The notes under the pieces: model-generated
The model's database searches: none
What the model was told of the DNA's origin: nothing
What the model saw: only the letters and a program-made list of their open reading frames with translations
Position numbers and translations under genes: made by a program
Assembly (NCBI RefSeq): GCF_014195685.1
Contig: NZ_JACICF010000001.1
Span: 32,992-96,991 of the forward strand
Source: Sphingomicrobium lutaoense
GTDB lineage: Bacteria > Pseudomonadota > Alphaproteobacteria > Sphingomonadales > Sphingomonadaceae
Length of the DNA: 64,000 nt
Direction: 5' to 3'
Shown: positions 43,462 to 55,712 of the stretch, in pieces
Layout: each line of letters opens with the position of its first letter
Position numbering within the stretch: the first letter of the stretch is position 1

Positions 43462-44498
43462 TTCTGTCCTCCATCGAACAAATTGTCCTGCGCTCCCTGG
43501 GGCGGGTTGAGACCGAGATGGGTCCATCCCTTGCCATTGAGACAACGCCCTCTTGCCGTGCGGGCAATGAGTCCCAGCTGAATGAGATAAGGCTCGATCA
43601 CGTCCTCGATCGTGTCGCGCGGTTCAGACAGACCGGCGGCCAGCGTCTCCACGCCGACCGGCCCGCCGCCATAGAGATCGGCGATCATCATGAGGTAGCG
43701 CCGATCCATCGCGTCGAGCCCGAGTTCGTCGATCTCGAGGCGCCTGAGGGCGGCATCGGCGGTCTTCGCATCGACGCTTTCGGCGCCCGCGGCATGGGCG
43801 AAATCGCGCACGCGGCGCAAGAGGCGGCCAGCGATACGCGGAGTGCCGCGACTGCGGCGCGCGATCTCGGTGGCGCCATCCTCGGCCACAGGGGCATCGA
43901 GCAGGCGAGCGGCGCGGCGCACCACCTCGGTCAATTCCTCGACGGTATAGAAGTTGAGCCGCACCGGGATGCCGAAGCGGTCGCGGAGCGGCGTGGTGAG
44001 AAGGCCCTGCCGCGTGGTCGCGCCGACGAGCGTGAACTGCGGCAGGTCGATGCGGACCGAACGGGCGCTTGGTCCCTCGCCGATCATGATGTCGAGCGCG
44101 CGGTCCTCCATCGCGGGATAGAGGACTTCCTCGACCGCAGGATTGAGGCGGTGGATTTCGTCGATGAAGAGGACATCGCCATCTTCGAGATTGGTGAGCA
44201 GCGCGGCAAGGTCGCCCGACTTGGCGATGACCGGTCCCGAGGTCGCGCGGAAGCCGACGCCCATTTCCTTTGCAAGGATCCCCGCCAGCGTCGTCTTGCC
44301 GAGGCCCGGCGGGCCGAAGAAAAGGACATGGTCGAGCGCTTCGCCGCGGCTCTTGGCGGCATTGACGAAAATGCGCAGATTTTCGCGTGCGCCCTGCTGT
44401 CCGATGAATTCGTCGAGCGACTTGGGACGAAGCGCCGCGTCGGCATCTTCGGAGCGGCGTTCGGGCGTGGTCAGGCGGTCGGGGTCGGTAGCACTCAT
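43458..44498 (-). CDS. ruvB: Holliday junction branch migration helicase RuvB
   Basis: 346 residues. AAA+ ATPase with Walker [13 protein letters not shown], Walker B FIDEIHRL, sensor region GATTRQGLL and a C-terminal winged helix ([14 protein letters not shown]). Hexameric motor of the RuvAB complex. ATGA overlap with ruvA. Confidence 0.97.
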   Translation of the reverse strand: MSATDPDRLTTPERRSEDADAALRPKSLDEFIGQQGARENLRIFVNAAKSRGEALDHVLFFGPPGLGKTTLAGILAKEMGVGFRATSGPVIAKSGDLAALLTNLEDGDVLFIDEIHRLNPAVEEVLYPAMEDRALDIMIGEGPSARSVRIDLPQFTLVGATTRQGLLTTPLRDRFGIPVRLNFYTVEELTEVVRRAARLLDAPVAEDGATEIARRSRGTPRIAGRLLRRVRDFAHAAGAESVDAKTADAALRRLEIDELGLDAMDRRYLMMIADLYGGGPVGVETLAAGLSEPRDTIEDVIEPYLIQLGLIARTARGRCLNGKGWTHLGLNPPQGAQDNLFDGGQK

Positions 44499-45091
44499 TT
44501 CGCGGCTTTCTTGAGCGCCATGCGGACCATTGCGTCAAGGGTCGCGTCCTTGCCCAATTCGTCCTGCGCGGCGGCGACGGCTTTCGAGGCTTCGGCGGGC
44601 TTGAACCCGAGACCCGCCAGCGCCGACAGGGCGTCGTTGGCGATGCTGCCCCTAGGCATGGCGCCCGGGCTGGCCCCGGCGAGATCAGGCGCGCCCAATT
44701 TGCCCGCCAGTTCGTTGACGATGCGCTGGGCGAGCTTGGGACCGACGCCATTGGCTCTTGCGACCATCGCCTTGTCGCCATTGGCGACCGCAGCAGCAAG
44801 TTCCTGCGGCGTGAGCACCGACTGGATGGCAAGCGCGACCCGGCCGCCGACGCCCTGGACGCTGGTGAGATGGCCGAAATTCTCCCGCTCGGCGGCGGTC
44901 GCGAAGCCGTAGAGCGTCATCGCGTCTTCACGGACCTGCATCTCTGTCAGCAGCATGACATGGCCGCCCACATCGCCGATCGCTTCGAGCGTGCGGCTGG
45001 AGACATGGACGAGATAGCCCACGCCTTGCACATCGAGGACACAGGTGTCGGTGCCGGTTTCGGCAAGCTTTCCGGTAAGGCGCGCGATCAT
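44495..45091 (-). CDS. ruvA: Holliday junction branch migration protein RuvA
   Basis: 198 residues: OB-fold N-terminus ([13 protein letters not shown]), two helix-hairpin-helix motifs ([32 protein letters not shown]) and a C-terminal RuvB-binding domain. Tetramer that binds four-way junctions. 25 bases after ruvC. Confidence 0.97.
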   Translation of the reverse strand: MIARLTGKLAETGTDTCVLDVQGVGYLVHVSSRTLEAIGDVGGHVMLLTEMQVREDAMTLYGFATAAERENFGHLTSVQGVGGRVALAIQSVLTPQELAAAVANGDKAMVARANGVGPKLAQRIVNELAGKLGAPDLAGASPGAMPRGSIANDALSALAGLGFKPAEASKAVAAAQDELGKDATLDAMVRMALKKAAK

Positions 45092-45116
45092 CGGTCCACG
45101 CTAGCGGAGCGGGCCA

Positions 45117-45605
45117 TCAGCGCAAGCCGCTCTTTCCCGCGGCGAGATGATGCGCATGGGTGATCGCCACCGCCAGCGCGTCGGCGGCGTCGGGTCCGGC
45201 GACGGTCGCTCCGGGAAGCAGTACCTTGATCATCGCGTGGATCTGCGCCTTGTCGGCATTGCCGACGCCCACCACCGCTTTCTTGACGAGGCGTGGGGCA
45301 TATTCGCCGAGCGCGATGCCCGCGCGTGCCACCGAGAGGATGAGTGCGCCGCGCGCCTGCGCGAGCTTCAGCGTCGATTGGGCATTCTTGTTGACGAAAA
45401 TCTCCTCGGCCGCCGCGGCGTCGGGAGCTTCGTCGGCGATAATGGCATCGAGCTGGCTGGCGAGATGCGACAGTCGCGCGGGAAGCGGTTCTTTCGCATC
45501 CGACTTGATCTGGCCATTGGCGAGATGGCGGATGCGGTTGCCCTCCGCCTCGATCAGGCCCCAGCCGGTGGTGCCGAGGCCCGGATCGAGGCCGAGAATT
45601 TTCAT
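45117..45605 (-). CDS. ruvC: Crossover junction endodeoxyribonuclease RuvC
   Basis: 162 residues of the RNase H fold: first acid in [14 protein letters not shown], Glu in [11 protein letters not shown], last acids in [14 protein letters not shown]. Cleaves Holliday junctions. The start is three bases after the yebC-family stop. Confidence 0.97.
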   Translation of the reverse strand: MKILGLDPGLGTTGWGLIEAEGNRIRHLANGQIKSDAKEPLPARLSHLASQLDAIIADEAPDAAAAEEIFVNKNAQSTLKLAQARGALILSVARAGIALGEYAPRLVKKAVVGVGNADKAQIHAMIKVLLPGATVAGPDAADALAVAITHAHHLAAGKSGLR

Positions 45606-45608
45606 CGC

Positions 45609-46361
45609 CTAGTCGGCCTGGCCAAGGCGTTCCAGTTCGGCGTCCGAGAAAGTGTAATTGCCCCAGACGGTCTGGACATCGTCATCATCTTCCAGGGCTT
45701 CGATCAGGCGCACGAGCTGGTCGGCATCCTTGCCCTCGACTTCGGTTTCCATGTGCGGGCGCCAGGCCAGCTTGGCGGTCTCGGGTTCGCCGAGCGTCTT
45801 TTCGAGCGCACTTGCGACTTCGTGAAGCTGGTCGGCCTCGGTCCAGATGCTGTGCGTTTCCTCGTCCGACTGGATATCGTCGGCGCCCGCTTCCATCGCG
45901 GCTTCGAGGACCTTTTCCTCGCTGAGGCCGTCGGCCTTATATTCGATGAGACCGAGGCGATCGAAGCTGTGCGCGACGGCGCCGCTGGATCCCAGGTTGC
46001 CGCCATTCTTCGACAGGATGGTGCGCACGCTGGTCGCGGTGCGGTTGCGATTGTCGGACAGCGCCTCGATGATCAGCGCTACGCCGTTGGGGCCATAGCC
46101 CTCGTAGCGGATTTCTTCATAATCCTCGCCCTCGGACGCGCTCGCCTTGTCGATCGCCTTCTTGATATTGTCCTTGGGCATCGACTGCTTGAGCGCGGTG
46201 TTGACCGCGAGCCGCAGGCGCGGATTCATGTCGGGGTCGGGCAGGCCCATCTTGGCCGCGACGGTGATTTCGCGCGAAAGCTTGGAAAAGAGCGCCGAGC
46301 GCTTCTTGTCCTGCGCGCCCTTGCGATGCTTGATGTTGGCGAATTTACTATGGCCTGCCAT
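45609..46361 (-). CDS. YebC/PmpR-family protein
   Basis: 250 residues starting [20 protein letters not shown], the family signature, and containing [12 protein letters not shown]. Family members were named as transcriptional regulators; recent work links several to translation of difficult sequences. Directly upstream of ruvC, the usual place in Proteobacteria. Confidence 0.95.
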   Translation of the reverse strand: MAGHSKFANIKHRKGAQDKKRSALFSKLSREITVAAKMGLPDPDMNPRLRLAVNTALKQSMPKDNIKKAIDKASASEGEDYEEIRYEGYGPNGVALIIEALSDNRNRTATSVRTILSKNGGNLGSSGAVAHSFDRLGLIEYKADGLSEEKVLEAAMEAGADDIQSDEETHSIWTEADQLHEVASALEKTLGEPETAKLAWRPHMETEVEGKDADQLVRLIEALEDDDDVQTVWGNYTFSDAELERLGQAD

Positions 46362-46423
46362 GGGTCATCCCGAATGTGTGTGGTTCTTTCCCGCTGCCCA
46401 ATACAGGCAGAAAACGGATTTGT

Positions 46424-46744
46424 TTAGGCCAGTTTGACCGCGGTGCCGGTGATCGAGATCATCAGCATCGAACCGGCCTTGCCGAGCACTTCATAATCGA
46501 GGTCGCAGCCGACGATCGCATCGCCGCCCAATGCACGCGCTTTCTCGACCATCTCGGTGATCGCTTCGCGGCGGGCCCGTTCGAGCACGCGCTCGTAGGA
46601 GCCCGAGCGCCCGCCGACGAGATCGGTGATCGAAGCGAAGATGTCGCGGAACATGTTGGCGCCGACGATGACCTCGCCGGTGGCGATGCCCAGATAGTCG
46701 ACGATCTTATGGCCTTCGACCGAAGGGGTGGTGGTGACGATCAT
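46424..46744 (-). CDS. YbjQ/UPF0145 family protein
   Basis: 106 residues. The family pattern is visible ([40 protein letters not shown]). Small homo-oligomeric protein, sometimes described as heavy-metal-binding domain; function unknown. Confidence 0.9.
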   Translation of the reverse strand: MIVTTTPSVEGHKIVDYLGIATGEVIVGANMFRDIFASITDLVGGRSGSYERVLERARREAITEMVEKARALGGDAIVGCDLDYEVLGKAGSMLMISITGTAVKLA

Positions 46745-46773
46745 CGGCGGCTCCCTTTTTCGTATGATGTGGC

Positions 46774-47016
46774 TCAGGCCATTCCGAGCGCGGCGCGGTA
46801 GGTCTCGATCAGCGCGTCCTGTTCCTGCAGTTCATGGCTTTCCATCTTCCGCAGCGAAATGATCTTGCGCATGATCTTGGTGTCATAGCCATTGGCCTTG
46901 GCCTCTGCATAGACGTCCTTGATATCGTCGGCGATGCCCTTCTTCTCTTCCTCGAGCCGCTCGATGCGCTCGATGAGAAGGCGTAGCTGGTCAGCCGCGA
47001 TGGAACCGTCGCTCAT
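46774..47016 (-). CDS. gapR: GapR-like nucleoid-associated protein (DUF2312)
   Basis: 80 residues, nearly all helical, with [18 protein letters not shown] and [22 protein letters not shown]2312 proteins in alphaproteobacteria are GapR, which encircles overtwisted DNA ahead of replication and transcription forks. GGAGAC ribosome-binding site at correct distance. The frame stays open upstream but is antisense to the pyk start. Confidence 0.9.
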   Translation of the reverse strand: MSDGSIAADQLRLLIERIERLEEEKKGIADDIKDVYAEAKANGYDTKIMRKIISLRKMESHELQEQDALIETYRAALGMA

Positions 47017-47146
47017 AAATGTCTCCGAATCTTCCTGGGTCGTGAATTGGGTGCCGGCGGGCTTAAGCGAGCGATGCGCGAGGCTCAACCCGCTTGCGAT
47101 GATATTCAGGGGCGTTATGGCGGGCGCGACCCGATGAAGGAATGAG

Positions 47147-48637
47147 ATGATGGCAAGGACGCTCAAACCGCGCGGCCGCAAAGTGAAAATCCTCGCGACG
47201 CTGGGACCGGCGTCGGACACGCCCGAGATGATCGAGAAGCTGATGCGCGCGGGCGCCGATGCCTTCCGCATCAACATGAGCCATGGCGAGCAGGCCGACA
47301 AGGCAGCGCTCGTCCAGCATATCCGCGGGCTTGAGGACGTGCTGGGTCGGCCGACCACCATTCTCTTCGATCTCCAGGGGCCGAAGTTGCGCGTCGGCAC
47401 CTTTGCCGAGGGCAAGGCGAAGCTGAAGAAAGGCGACCGCTTCACGCTCGATCGCAGCGATGCGCCAGGCAACAGCGAACGGGTCCAGCTGCCTCATCCC
47501 GAACTGTTCGACGCGATCCGCGAAGGCAGCCGCCTGCTCATCGACGATGGCAAAATGCGCCTGCGCGTGCTCGAAGCGGGCGCCGATGCGATCGTCACCG
47601 AGGTCGAGGTGTCGGGGACGATCCGCGACCGCAAGGGCGTTAACGTGCCGGACGTTCTCATCCCCATTCCCGCGCTCACCGAAAAGGATCGCAGCGACCT
47701 CGAATTCGCGCTTGAACAGGGCGCCGACTGGATCGCCTTGTCCTTTGTGCAGCGGCCCGAGGATGTCGCAGAGGCGCGCGAACTGATCGGCGATCGCGCG
47801 GGTATCATGGCCAAGATCGAAAAGCCGCAGGCGGTCGAATGTCTCGAGGATATCCTGACGCTCGCCGATGCGGTGATGGTCGCCCGCGGCGATCTGGGCG
47901 TCGAACTGCCGCCCGAGAAGGTGCCGCCGGTGCAGAACCGGATCGTCGCTACCGCGCGCCATTATGGCAAGCCCGTGGTCGTCGCGACGCAGATGCTCGA
48001 ATCGATGATCAATTCGCCCACGCCCACGCGCGCGGAAGTGAACGATGTCGCCGACGCCATCTATGACGGCGCCGACGCGGTGATGCTGTCGGCAGAAAGC
48101 GCGGCGGGCAAATATCCGGTGAAGGCGGTCAAGATGATGGACCGTATCGGCCGGGCGGTCGAGGAGGACGAGCGTTTTGGCGACCGGGTCCATTTCACCG
48201 AAACCAGCCCCGAGGCGACGACCGCCGATGCGCTGGCCGAAAGCGCGCGTGGCATCGCGCGAACAATCAGCGCGACGGCGATGTGCTGCTACACCTCGTC
48301 GGGTTCAACCGCGCGGCGGATCGTTCGCGAACGCCCGCCGGTGACCACGCTGGTGATGACCGCGAGCCGCCAGGTGGCGCGCCGCCTCGGCATTCTCTGG
48401 GGCAGCCATGCGGTGCATACGCGCGATGTCACCAACTTCGAGGAAATGGTGGGCAAGGCGCGGCGCATGGCGCTTCGTCACCATATCGCGGGCAAGGACG
48501 ACCGGCTGGTGATCATGGCGGGCGTTCCCTTCGGCACGTCGGGTTCGACCAATGTCATCCATGTCGTGAAACTGACCGGGGACGAGCTCGACATCTACCA
48601 GCGCAAGCTCGACCTCGACGGGGCGCTGAGCGATTGA
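47147..48637 (+). CDS. pyk: Pyruvate kinase
   Basis: 496 residues. [16 protein letters not shown] start, active-site helix [29 protein letters not shown] and TQMLESMI. Converts phosphoenolpyruvate and ADP to pyruvate and ATP. Length normal; allosteric C-terminal domain present. Two ATG codons in tandem at the start. Confidence 0.97.
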   Translation: MMARTLKPRGRKVKILATLGPASDTPEMIEKLMRAGADAFRINMSHGEQADKAALVQHIRGLEDVLGRPTTILFDLQGPKLRVGTFAEGKAKLKKGDRFTLDRSDAPGNSERVQLPHPELFDAIREGSRLLIDDGKMRLRVLEAGADAIVTEVEVSGTIRDRKGVNVPDVLIPIPALTEKDRSDLEFALEQGADWIALSFVQRPEDVAEARELIGDRAGIMAKIEKPQAVECLEDILTLADAVMVARGDLGVELPPEKVPPVQNRIVATARHYGKPVVVATQMLESMINSPTPTRAEVNDVADAIYDGADAVMLSAESAAGKYPVKAVKMMDRIGRAVEEDERFGDRVHFTETSPEATTADALAESARGIARTISATAMCCYTSSGSTARRIVRERPPVTTLVMTASRQVARRLGILWGSHAVHTRDVTNFEEMVGKARRMALRHHIAGKDDRLVIMAGVPFGTSGSTNVIHVVKLTGDELDIYQRKLDLDGALSD

Positions 48638-48685
48638 CGCCCAGCCTTTTCATGTGCCACCGCGCCGGTCCAACAGGAGAGGTTC

Positions 48686-50218
<1,533 letters not shown>

Positions 50219-50278
50219 GTCTGCCACGGCGACACCGGAACAACCCGGGCGGGGCATCGGAAATTGACGGAGAGCGCG

Positions 50279-50698
50279 ATGAAACTCGGTAGGCTCAACC
50301 ATGTCGGCGTTGCGACGCCGTCGATCGAAAGCTCAATCGCCCATTATCGCGAGACGATGCGGGCGGAGGTGATCCGCGAGCCTTTCGACCTGCCCGAGCA
50401 AAAGGTGAAGGTCTGCTTTGTCGACACGCCCAACAGCCAGATCGAGCTGATCGAGCCGCTGGGCGAGGATTCGCCGCTGACCAATTTCCTCGCCAAGAAC
50501 CCGCTCGGCGGGCAGCATCATCTGTGCTTCGAAGTGCCCGACATCGACGAGGCTCGCGCCTATTTTGAAGGCAAGGGCAAGCGCATCCTCGGACCGACGC
50601 GGATCGGGGCGCATGGCACGCCCATTTTCTTTCTCCATCCCAAGGACATGGAAGGGGTGCTGACCGAGATCATGGAGAGCCCCAGACAGGCCCATTGA
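50279..50698 (+). CDS. mce: Methylmalonyl-CoA epimerase
   Basis: 139 residues, vicinal-oxygen-chelate fold: GRLNHVGVATPS (first metal His), GGQHHLCFEV (second) and a C-terminal Glu in GVLTEIME. Converts (S)- to (R)-methylmalonyl-CoA. ATG at 50279 follows GGAGAGCGCG; an ATG-like start five codons upstream is less likely. Confidence 0.93.
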   Translation: MKLGRLNHVGVATPSIESSIAHYRETMRAEVIREPFDLPEQKVKVCFVDTPNSQIELIEPLGEDSPLTNFLAKNPLGGQHHLCFEVPDIDEARAYFEGKGKRILGPTRIGAHGTPIFFLHPKDMEGVLTEIMESPRQAH

Positions 50699-50709
50699 TT
50701 TTGCGTTAA
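50695..50709 (+). promoter_or_regulatory. Possible CtrA-like site upstream of the MetOD1-kinase module
   Basis: TTGA-N7-TTAA followed by CC, one mismatch from TTAA-N7-TTAA, beginning at the stop codon of mce and 69 bases before the next start. It suggests the signalling module has its own promoter, separate from the pcc genes. Weak on its own. Confidence 0.3.
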
Positions 50710-50778
50710 CCCTGATCCCTTGCCGTCGCGCGCAAAGCGGCGCACCATGTCGGTTTCCCGACTCGCCGGGGAAAGGGG

Positions 50779-51309
50779 ATGATGATGGCGATGGAAGAGC
50801 TGCAGCTTCCGCTCGAAAGAGATCTGTTCTTTCGGTCGATCATCCGCACGCTCGCCGGATCGCTCGAGGAAACCGTCGGTCCCGAGGAGGCCGAAGGCTA
50901 TGTGTCGATCGTGGGTAGCGAGATCGGCAACTGGATCGAGGAAAAATATTGCGAGGCACTGGGGCGCGACAAGCTGACGCCGCAGGAAGTGGCCGAGGTG
51001 CTGGTCGATCTCAAGCGACGCATCGGGGGCGAATTCTTCATCGAATCGGTCGATGACGACAAGATCGTCCTCGGCAACCGGAAATGTCCGTTCGGTGACC
51101 TGGTGAAGGGGCGGCCATCGCTCTGCCAGATGACCAACAATGTCTTCGGACGCATTTCGGCCAACCAGGCCGGCTATTCGAAGGTCGATATCCAGGAGAC
51201 GATCGCGATGGGAGCGCCCGGCTGCCATGTCGTCGTGCATCTGCGGCCCGAGCCCACGGAGGACATCGAGGGCCACGAATTCTTCCGCGTGAAGGGCCCG
51301 GCAGCCTGA
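50779..51309 (+). CDS. Methanogen-output-domain-1-like (MetOD1) protein with conserved cysteines
   Basis: 176 residues, no signal or membrane segment. Predicted helical N-terminus, then a domain with Cys103 (NRKCPFGDLVKGRPS), Cys116 (LCQMTNNVFGRI) and Cys149-His150 (GAPGCHVVVHL). The spacing recalls metal- or heme-linked sensory domains near MEDS/V4R families, and my best family match from memory is MetOD1. The gene overlaps the histidine kinase start by one base (TGATG), so the pair is translationally coupled. A sensory or output role with that kinase is inferred. AAAGGGGATG upstream supports the start. Confidence 0.7.
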   Translation: MMMAMEELQLPLERDLFFRSIIRTLAGSLEETVGPEEAEGYVSIVGSEIGNWIEEKYCEALGRDKLTPQEVAEVLVDLKRRIGGEFFIESVDDDKIVLGNRKCPFGDLVKGRPSLCQMTNNVFGRISANQAGYSKVDIQETIAMGAPGCHVVVHLRPEPTEDIEGHEFFRVKGPAA

Positions 51310-52334
51310 TGGGCCCTGTCGCGCCTGGCCGGACGATTTCGGACCGGTTGATACAGGCGCTCGATCATGAAGTCGTCCTGCTTTCCGAGGACGCGACCAT
51401 CGTCGATCTCAACGTGGCGGCGCGCAAGACCCTCGGCGGCGGAGAGCCGGGGAGGCCGCTTGGCGACTTTGCCGATACGCAAAGAGCTAGCGCCCTGATG
51501 ACGCGGGCAATCGGAGGCAGTGTCTTCGTTCCGATCAATCTTTGGCTCGCCAATGGCCGGACGCTCAAGATGCGCGGACGCGGCCTTCGCGACATCCTGA
51601 CCGACGAGGTCCATCTCCTGCTGGTCGGAGACCAGCGGCGCGACCAGGGTTTTTCACGCCTCAAGCAATTGGTCGATGAACTCAACGAGGAGGCGGAACG
51701 GCGCTCGCGCTTGCAAATCCAGCTGCAGGAAGCCCTTGATCGCGAACAGCATATGCGGTCCGAACTGGTGCACCGAGTGAAGAACAATCTCGCGCTCCTC
51801 GTCTCGATGGTCCAGCTTCGCGGAACCGATGACAGTCCCGAGGTGATCGACGCGCTGACTTCGGTGCGCGAGCGCATCATCGCGATCGCCTCGGTACATG
51901 ATTTGCTCGATCAGAGCGGCGAGGTGGATTGGCTCGACGCCGACGAACTGATCGTCAGCCTCTGCCGCCAGATCGACAAGTCGCTCGCGCCCGAGCATGT
52001 CCGGATCGAAACTTCGCTAGATCCCTTGCGCCTCCATATGCGCGAAGCGGTGCCGGTCGCCATCCTGATCAACGAGCTGATGACCAATTCGCTCAAGCAC
52101 GCCTTCCGTGACCGGGACGGGGGATGCATCCGCGTGACGATGCAGGTGAAGGACGGAGGGGTGCGCATCGACGTGCTTGATGATGGCTCGGGCATCCCCG
52201 AGGATGCGCGGCAGGGATCGGGGAGGCGGCTGTCGGGCGTGTTCGCGCGACAATTGCACGGCCGCCTCGACTGCAAGAGCGGGGATGAGGGCACTTGCTG
52301 GACGCTGCGCTTCCGGCCAAGACAAATTGCATGA
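51309..52334 (+). CDS. PAS-like sensor histidine kinase (HisKA_2 type)
   Basis: 341 residues, cytoplasmic: a PAS-like domain (about 12-108), a coiled-coil linker (115-150), a HisKA_2 dimerisation domain with the phospho-acceptor His155 in ELVHRVKNNLALL, and an ATPase domain with NELMTNSLKHAF and DDGSGIPE. HisKA_2 kinases in alphaproteobacteria often act in general stress or light responses. No response regulator is adjacent. It is coupled to the MetOD1 gene and to the next small gene by 1- and 4-base overlaps. Confidence 0.87.
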   Translation: MGPVAPGRTISDRLIQALDHEVVLLSEDATIVDLNVAARKTLGGGEPGRPLGDFADTQRASALMTRAIGGSVFVPINLWLANGRTLKMRGRGLRDILTDEVHLLLVGDQRRDQGFSRLKQLVDELNEEAERRSRLQIQLQEALDREQHMRSELVHRVKNNLALLVSMVQLRGTDDSPEVIDALTSVRERIIAIASVHDLLDQSGEVDWLDADELIVSLCRQIDKSLAPEHVRIETSLDPLRLHMREAVPVAILINELMTNSLKHAFRDRDGGCIRVTMQVKDGGVRIDVLDDGSGIPEDARQGSGRRLSGVFARQLHGRLDCKSGDEGTCWTLRFRPRQIA

Positions 52335-52585
52335 ACGAACTGGGATCGGGTCGCCCCGAGGAAATCTTTGTCGGCATCGTCGCGCTGGTGCTGGCCGTGC
52401 TGGTCGGAGTGCGAGTGCGCGAGGCGCGGCGCACGGGGGAAATCCCTCTGTGGCGCAAGCGGACCACACGCGCCGAGATGGGCGAAACGAAATTCAACGC
52501 GCTCCTACTCGTCAATCTCGCGGTGCTGCTGCTTCTTCTCGTGGCGGGTTTCGACATGCTCCTTGATCTCAGACTCATGGGCTGA
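52331..52585 (+). CDS. Small two-helix membrane protein coupled to the kinase gene
   Basis: 84 residues: transmembrane segments at about 12-29 and 55-77 joined by a basic loop (RVREARRTGEIPLWRKRTTR). The ATG overlaps the kinase stop (ATGA). No family recognised. It could be a membrane partner for the soluble kinase. Confidence 0.72.
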   Translation: MNELGSGRPEEIFVGIVALVLAVLVGVRVREARRTGEIPLWRKRTTRAEMGETKFNALLLVNLAVLLLLLVAGFDMLLDLRLMG

Positions 52586-52620
52586 TTGCTCCTGTCATGC
52601 GTTCCCGCTAGGGAGGCGCC

Positions 52621-54756
52621 ATGACAGACAAAGCAAGCCGTTCCGACTGGGAATCGAAGGCCGAAAAGGAAGCGAAGGGACGCGATCTTCGCGTCACCAC
52701 GCCCGAACATATCAGCCTAAAGAATGTCTATGGTCCCGAGGATGTCGAGGGCCGCGACCCCGGCTATCCCGGCCTCCCGCCCTATACGCGTGGGCCCTAT
52801 GCAACCATGTATGCAGGCCGGCCCTGGACCATTCGTCAATATGCGGGGTTTTCGACTGCCGAGGAATCGAACGCTTTCTACCGCCGCAATCTCGAGGCGG
52901 GTCAGAAGGGCCTTTCGGTCGCCTTCGATTTGGCAACTCACCGCGGCTATGACAGCGACCATGAACGGGTCGCGGGCGATGTCGGCAAGGCCGGTGTCGC
53001 AATCGATACCGTCGAGGACATGAAGCTCTTGTTCGACGGCATCCCGCTCGACCAGATGAGCGTGTCGATGACGATGAATGGCGCGGTGCTTCCGGTGATG
53101 GCCTTCTACATCGTCGCCGCCGAGGAACAGGGCGTCGATCATGCTCAGCTGACCGGCACGATCCAGAACGACATCCTCAAGGAATTCATGGTGCGGAACA
53201 CCTATATCTATCCGCCCGCGCCATCGATGCGGATCGTGTCCGACATCATCGCCTATACTTCGGAGGAAATGCCGCGCTTCAACAGCATTTCCATCAGCGG
53301 CTATCATATGCACGAAGCCGGGGCGACGGCGGTGCAGGAACTGGCCTATACGCTGGCCGACGGCGTCGAATATGCGCGCACCGCGATGGCGGCGGGCATG
53401 GAACTCGACAAATTCGCTCCGCGCCTCAGCTTCTTCTTCGGCATCGGCATGAATTTCTTCATGGAAATCGCCAAGCTGCGCGCCGCGCGCACGCTGTGGG
53501 CCGAACTGATGGACAAGTTGGGCGCCAAGTCGGAAAAATCGAAGCTGCTGCGTACCCATTGCCAGACCTCGGGGGTCTCGCTGACCGAGCAGGATCCCTA
53601 TAACAATATCGTGCGCACCACGATCGAGGCGATGGCCGCGACACTGGGCGGGACCCAGTCGCTGCACACCAACAGCTTCGACGAGGCAATCGCGCTGCCG
53701 ACCGATTTTTCGGCTCGGATCGCCCGCAACACCCAGCTTATCCTCGCCGAGGAAAGCGGGATCACCGCGGTCGCCGACCCTCTGGGCGGCTCCTATTATG
53801 TCGAGGCGCTTACCAACGAACTGGTTGAGCGCGGGCGCGAACTGATCGACGAGGTGGAAAAGCTTGGCGGGATGACCAAGGCGGTGGCCGAAGGGCTGCC
53901 GAAGCGCCGGATCGAGGAAGCGGCCGCCGAGCGCGCGGCCAAGGTCGACACCGGCGAAACCGTCATCGTCGGGGTGAACAAGTATCGCCTCAAGGACGAG
54001 CCGGAGATCGACATTCTCGAAGTCGACAATGCCAAGGTGCGCAGCGCCCAGATCGCGCGCATCGAACGGGTCAAGGCCGCGCGCGACGATGCCGAGGTCA
54101 AGGCCGCGCTGGCGGCGCTGGAAGAGGGCGCGCGGGGCAAGGAAAATCTCCTGCGCCTGTCGGTACGCGCCGCGCGGGCGCGGGCGACGCTGGGCGAGAT
54201 TTCCTACGCGCTCGAACGGGCGTTCGGGCGCTATGATACCGTGCCGCAGCCGGTCTCGGGCATCTATGGCCAGCGCGCCGACGAAGCCTGGGAAGCCGCG
54301 CGCGACGGCACGCAGAAAGTCACCGAGCGGCTCGGGCGCGCGCCCAGAATGCTGGTCGCCAAAATGGGCCAGGACGGGCATGACCGGGGCGCCAATCTCG
54401 TGAGTTCGGCCTTTGGCGACCTTGGCTTCGACATCGTCGCCGGACCGCTGTTCCAGACGCCCGAGGAAGCCGCGAAGATGGCGGTCGACGAAGGCGTGGA
54501 CGTGGTCGGGGCATCGTCCCTGGCGGCAGGGCACAAGACGCTCATCCCCGAGCTGATCGGCCATCTGAAGGACATGGGCCGCAGCGACATCAAGGTGATC
54601 GCGGGCGGGGTCATCCCGCCGCAGGACTATGCATTCCTTCGCGAGCGCGGTGTTCAGGCGATCTTCGGGCCGGGCACCAATCTTGCCGATGCGGCGGATG
54701 AAGTGCTGCGATTGCTCGGTCACAACAAGCCCTCGAGGGATGAGGCCGCAGAGTGA
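52621..54756 (+). CDS. scpA: Methylmalonyl-CoA mutase, large B12-binding subunit
   Basis: 711 residues. TIM-barrel substrate domain ([16 protein letters not shown], [19 protein letters not shown]) and a C-terminal cobalamin domain with the DxHxxG motif in [11 protein letters not shown], where His is the lower ligand of cobalt. Converts (R)-methylmalonyl-CoA to succinyl-CoA. Length fits single large-subunit mutases. No MeaB-type chaperone or small subunit is nearby. AGGGAGG ribosome-binding site. Confidence 0.95.
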   Translation: MTDKASRSDWESKAEKEAKGRDLRVTTPEHISLKNVYGPEDVEGRDPGYPGLPPYTRGPYATMYAGRPWTIRQYAGFSTAEESNAFYRRNLEAGQKGLSVAFDLATHRGYDSDHERVAGDVGKAGVAIDTVEDMKLLFDGIPLDQMSVSMTMNGAVLPVMAFYIVAAEEQGVDHAQLTGTIQNDILKEFMVRNTYIYPPAPSMRIVSDIIAYTSEEMPRFNSISISGYHMHEAGATAVQELAYTLADGVEYARTAMAAGMELDKFAPRLSFFFGIGMNFFMEIAKLRAARTLWAELMDKLGAKSEKSKLLRTHCQTSGVSLTEQDPYNNIVRTTIEAMAATLGGTQSLHTNSFDEAIALPTDFSARIARNTQLILAEESGITAVADPLGGSYYVEALTNELVERGRELIDEVEKLGGMTKAVAEGLPKRRIEEAAAERAAKVDTGETVIVGVNKYRLKDEPEIDILEVDNAKVRSAQIARIERVKAARDDAEVKAALAALEEGARGKENLLRLSVRAARARATLGEISYALERAFGRYDTVPQPVSGIYGQRADEAWEAARDGTQKVTERLGRAPRMLVAKMGQDGHDRGANLVSSAFGDLGFDIVAGPLFQTPEEAAKMAVDEGVDVVGASSLAAGHKTLIPELIGHLKDMGRSDIKVIAGGVIPPQDYAFLRERGVQAIFGPGTNLADAADEVLRLLGHNKPSRDEAAE

Positions 54757-55124
54757 TCCTGCCGCTCCTCTTGTTGCTGGCACAGTCGGGCGATGAACCC
54801 GATTGCAGCGACACCGGGGCTTTTTCGCAAGCGGAGCTCAACTGGTGCGCCTGGCATGATTACCAGGCCGCCGATGCCGAACTCAATCGCTTGTGGAGTG
54901 CCTTGGGAGACGATTGGCGCGACCGGATGCGGCCTGCGCAGCGGGCCTGGCTCGCTTATCGCGATGCCCAATGCGGGCTGGAAGCAAGTATCTGGGAAGG
55001 CGGCTCGGCGGAATCGATGGTCACCGGCATGTGCCTTGAAAGGCTGACCAGGCTCCGTATCGAGGAAATCCGGCATGCCCATCCGGAAGGCTTGCCGATG
55101 CCGGAAGATTCGCAGGCGCGCTGA
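54753..55124 (+). CDS. LprI/DUF1311-like secreted protein
   Basis: 123 residues. A short hydrophobic N-terminus ([11 protein letters not shown]) then a DUF1311 (LprI N-terminal) domain with four spaced cysteines (CSDTG, NWCAWHD, DAQCGLE, GMCLER). LprI of Mycobacterium inhibits lysozyme; here the role is unknown. Start is GTG, overlapping the mutase stop as GTGA. Confidence 0.8.
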   Translation: MILPLLLLLAQSGDEPDCSDTGAFSQAELNWCAWHDYQAADAELNRLWSALGDDWRDRMRPAQRAWLAYRDAQCGLEASIWEGGSAESMVTGMCLERLTRLRIEEIRHAHPEGLPMPEDSQAR

Positions 55125-55179
55125 CTCCCGGAAAGCGCGGAAAAATGCTAATGATCGCCCCGTCGAAACGGGGAGAAGC

Positions 55180-55638
55180 ATGATGAAAGCCTATGTTCTC
55201 GCGGCCGCTTGCGCGGCCTTGTGCGTTCCCGCCCTTCCGATCGCCGCGCAGGGCCAGCAGGCCGTCCAGCCGGAGCGGATCGACAGCCATGGCTGGGCGA
55301 TGGTCGAATATATCAAGCTCAAGCCCGGTACCGGGCAGCGGGCCGAGGAAATCATCCGCGACTATTTCCTCAAGGCCGACAATATGGTCGATGCCAGCAG
55401 CGGGATCCACGGCCTGCACATGATGACCGGCGAATGGGACATGATCTACGTCTTCCCGCTGAAGGAAGGGGTGAGCGACCTTACCTGGCGGCGCAGTCCC
55501 GAACAGATCGCCTGGATGGGCAAGATGGCCGAGATCGCGGGTGGCATGGACAAGGCTGCTGCCATCCTCGAGGAATGGGACGGGCTGGTCGCGCATCGCG
55601 AGCGGGCGCTGGGCTATATGCCTGCCTCTCCCGATTAA
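55180..55638 (+). CDS. Periplasmic protein of unknown function
   Basis: 152 residues with a signal peptide (MMKAYVLAAACAALCVPALPIAAQ). The mature part, with MVEYIKLKPGTGQRAEEI and a MTGEWDMIYVFPL strand, resembles dimeric alpha-beta barrel folds in pattern, but I cannot assign a family. A GGGAGAAG ribosome-binding site lies just before the two tandem ATG codons. It stands between the mutase and pccA genes. Confidence 0.72.
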   Translation: MMKAYVLAAACAALCVPALPIAAQGQQAVQPERIDSHGWAMVEYIKLKPGTGQRAEEIIRDYFLKADNMVDASSGIHGLHMMTGEWDMIYVFPLKEGVSDLTWRRSPEQIAWMGKMAEIAGGMDKAAAILEEWDGLVAHRERALGYMPASPD

Positions 55639-55712
55639 GCACGACTTGAAGCTTGCCGCCGGTGTCGGCATAGCGGGCCAACGCTGAAATTCGCCGAAAT
55701 TCCGGAGGCCCG

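Noticed and set aside
50699-50778. Cobalamin riboswitch near the methylmalonyl-CoA mutase genes
   Set aside because: The 80-base gap is too short and lacks a B12-box-like sequence; the gap before the mutase is only 35 bases.
52717-54783. 688-codon minus-strand open frame
   Set aside because: Antisense shadow of methylmalonyl-CoA mutase.
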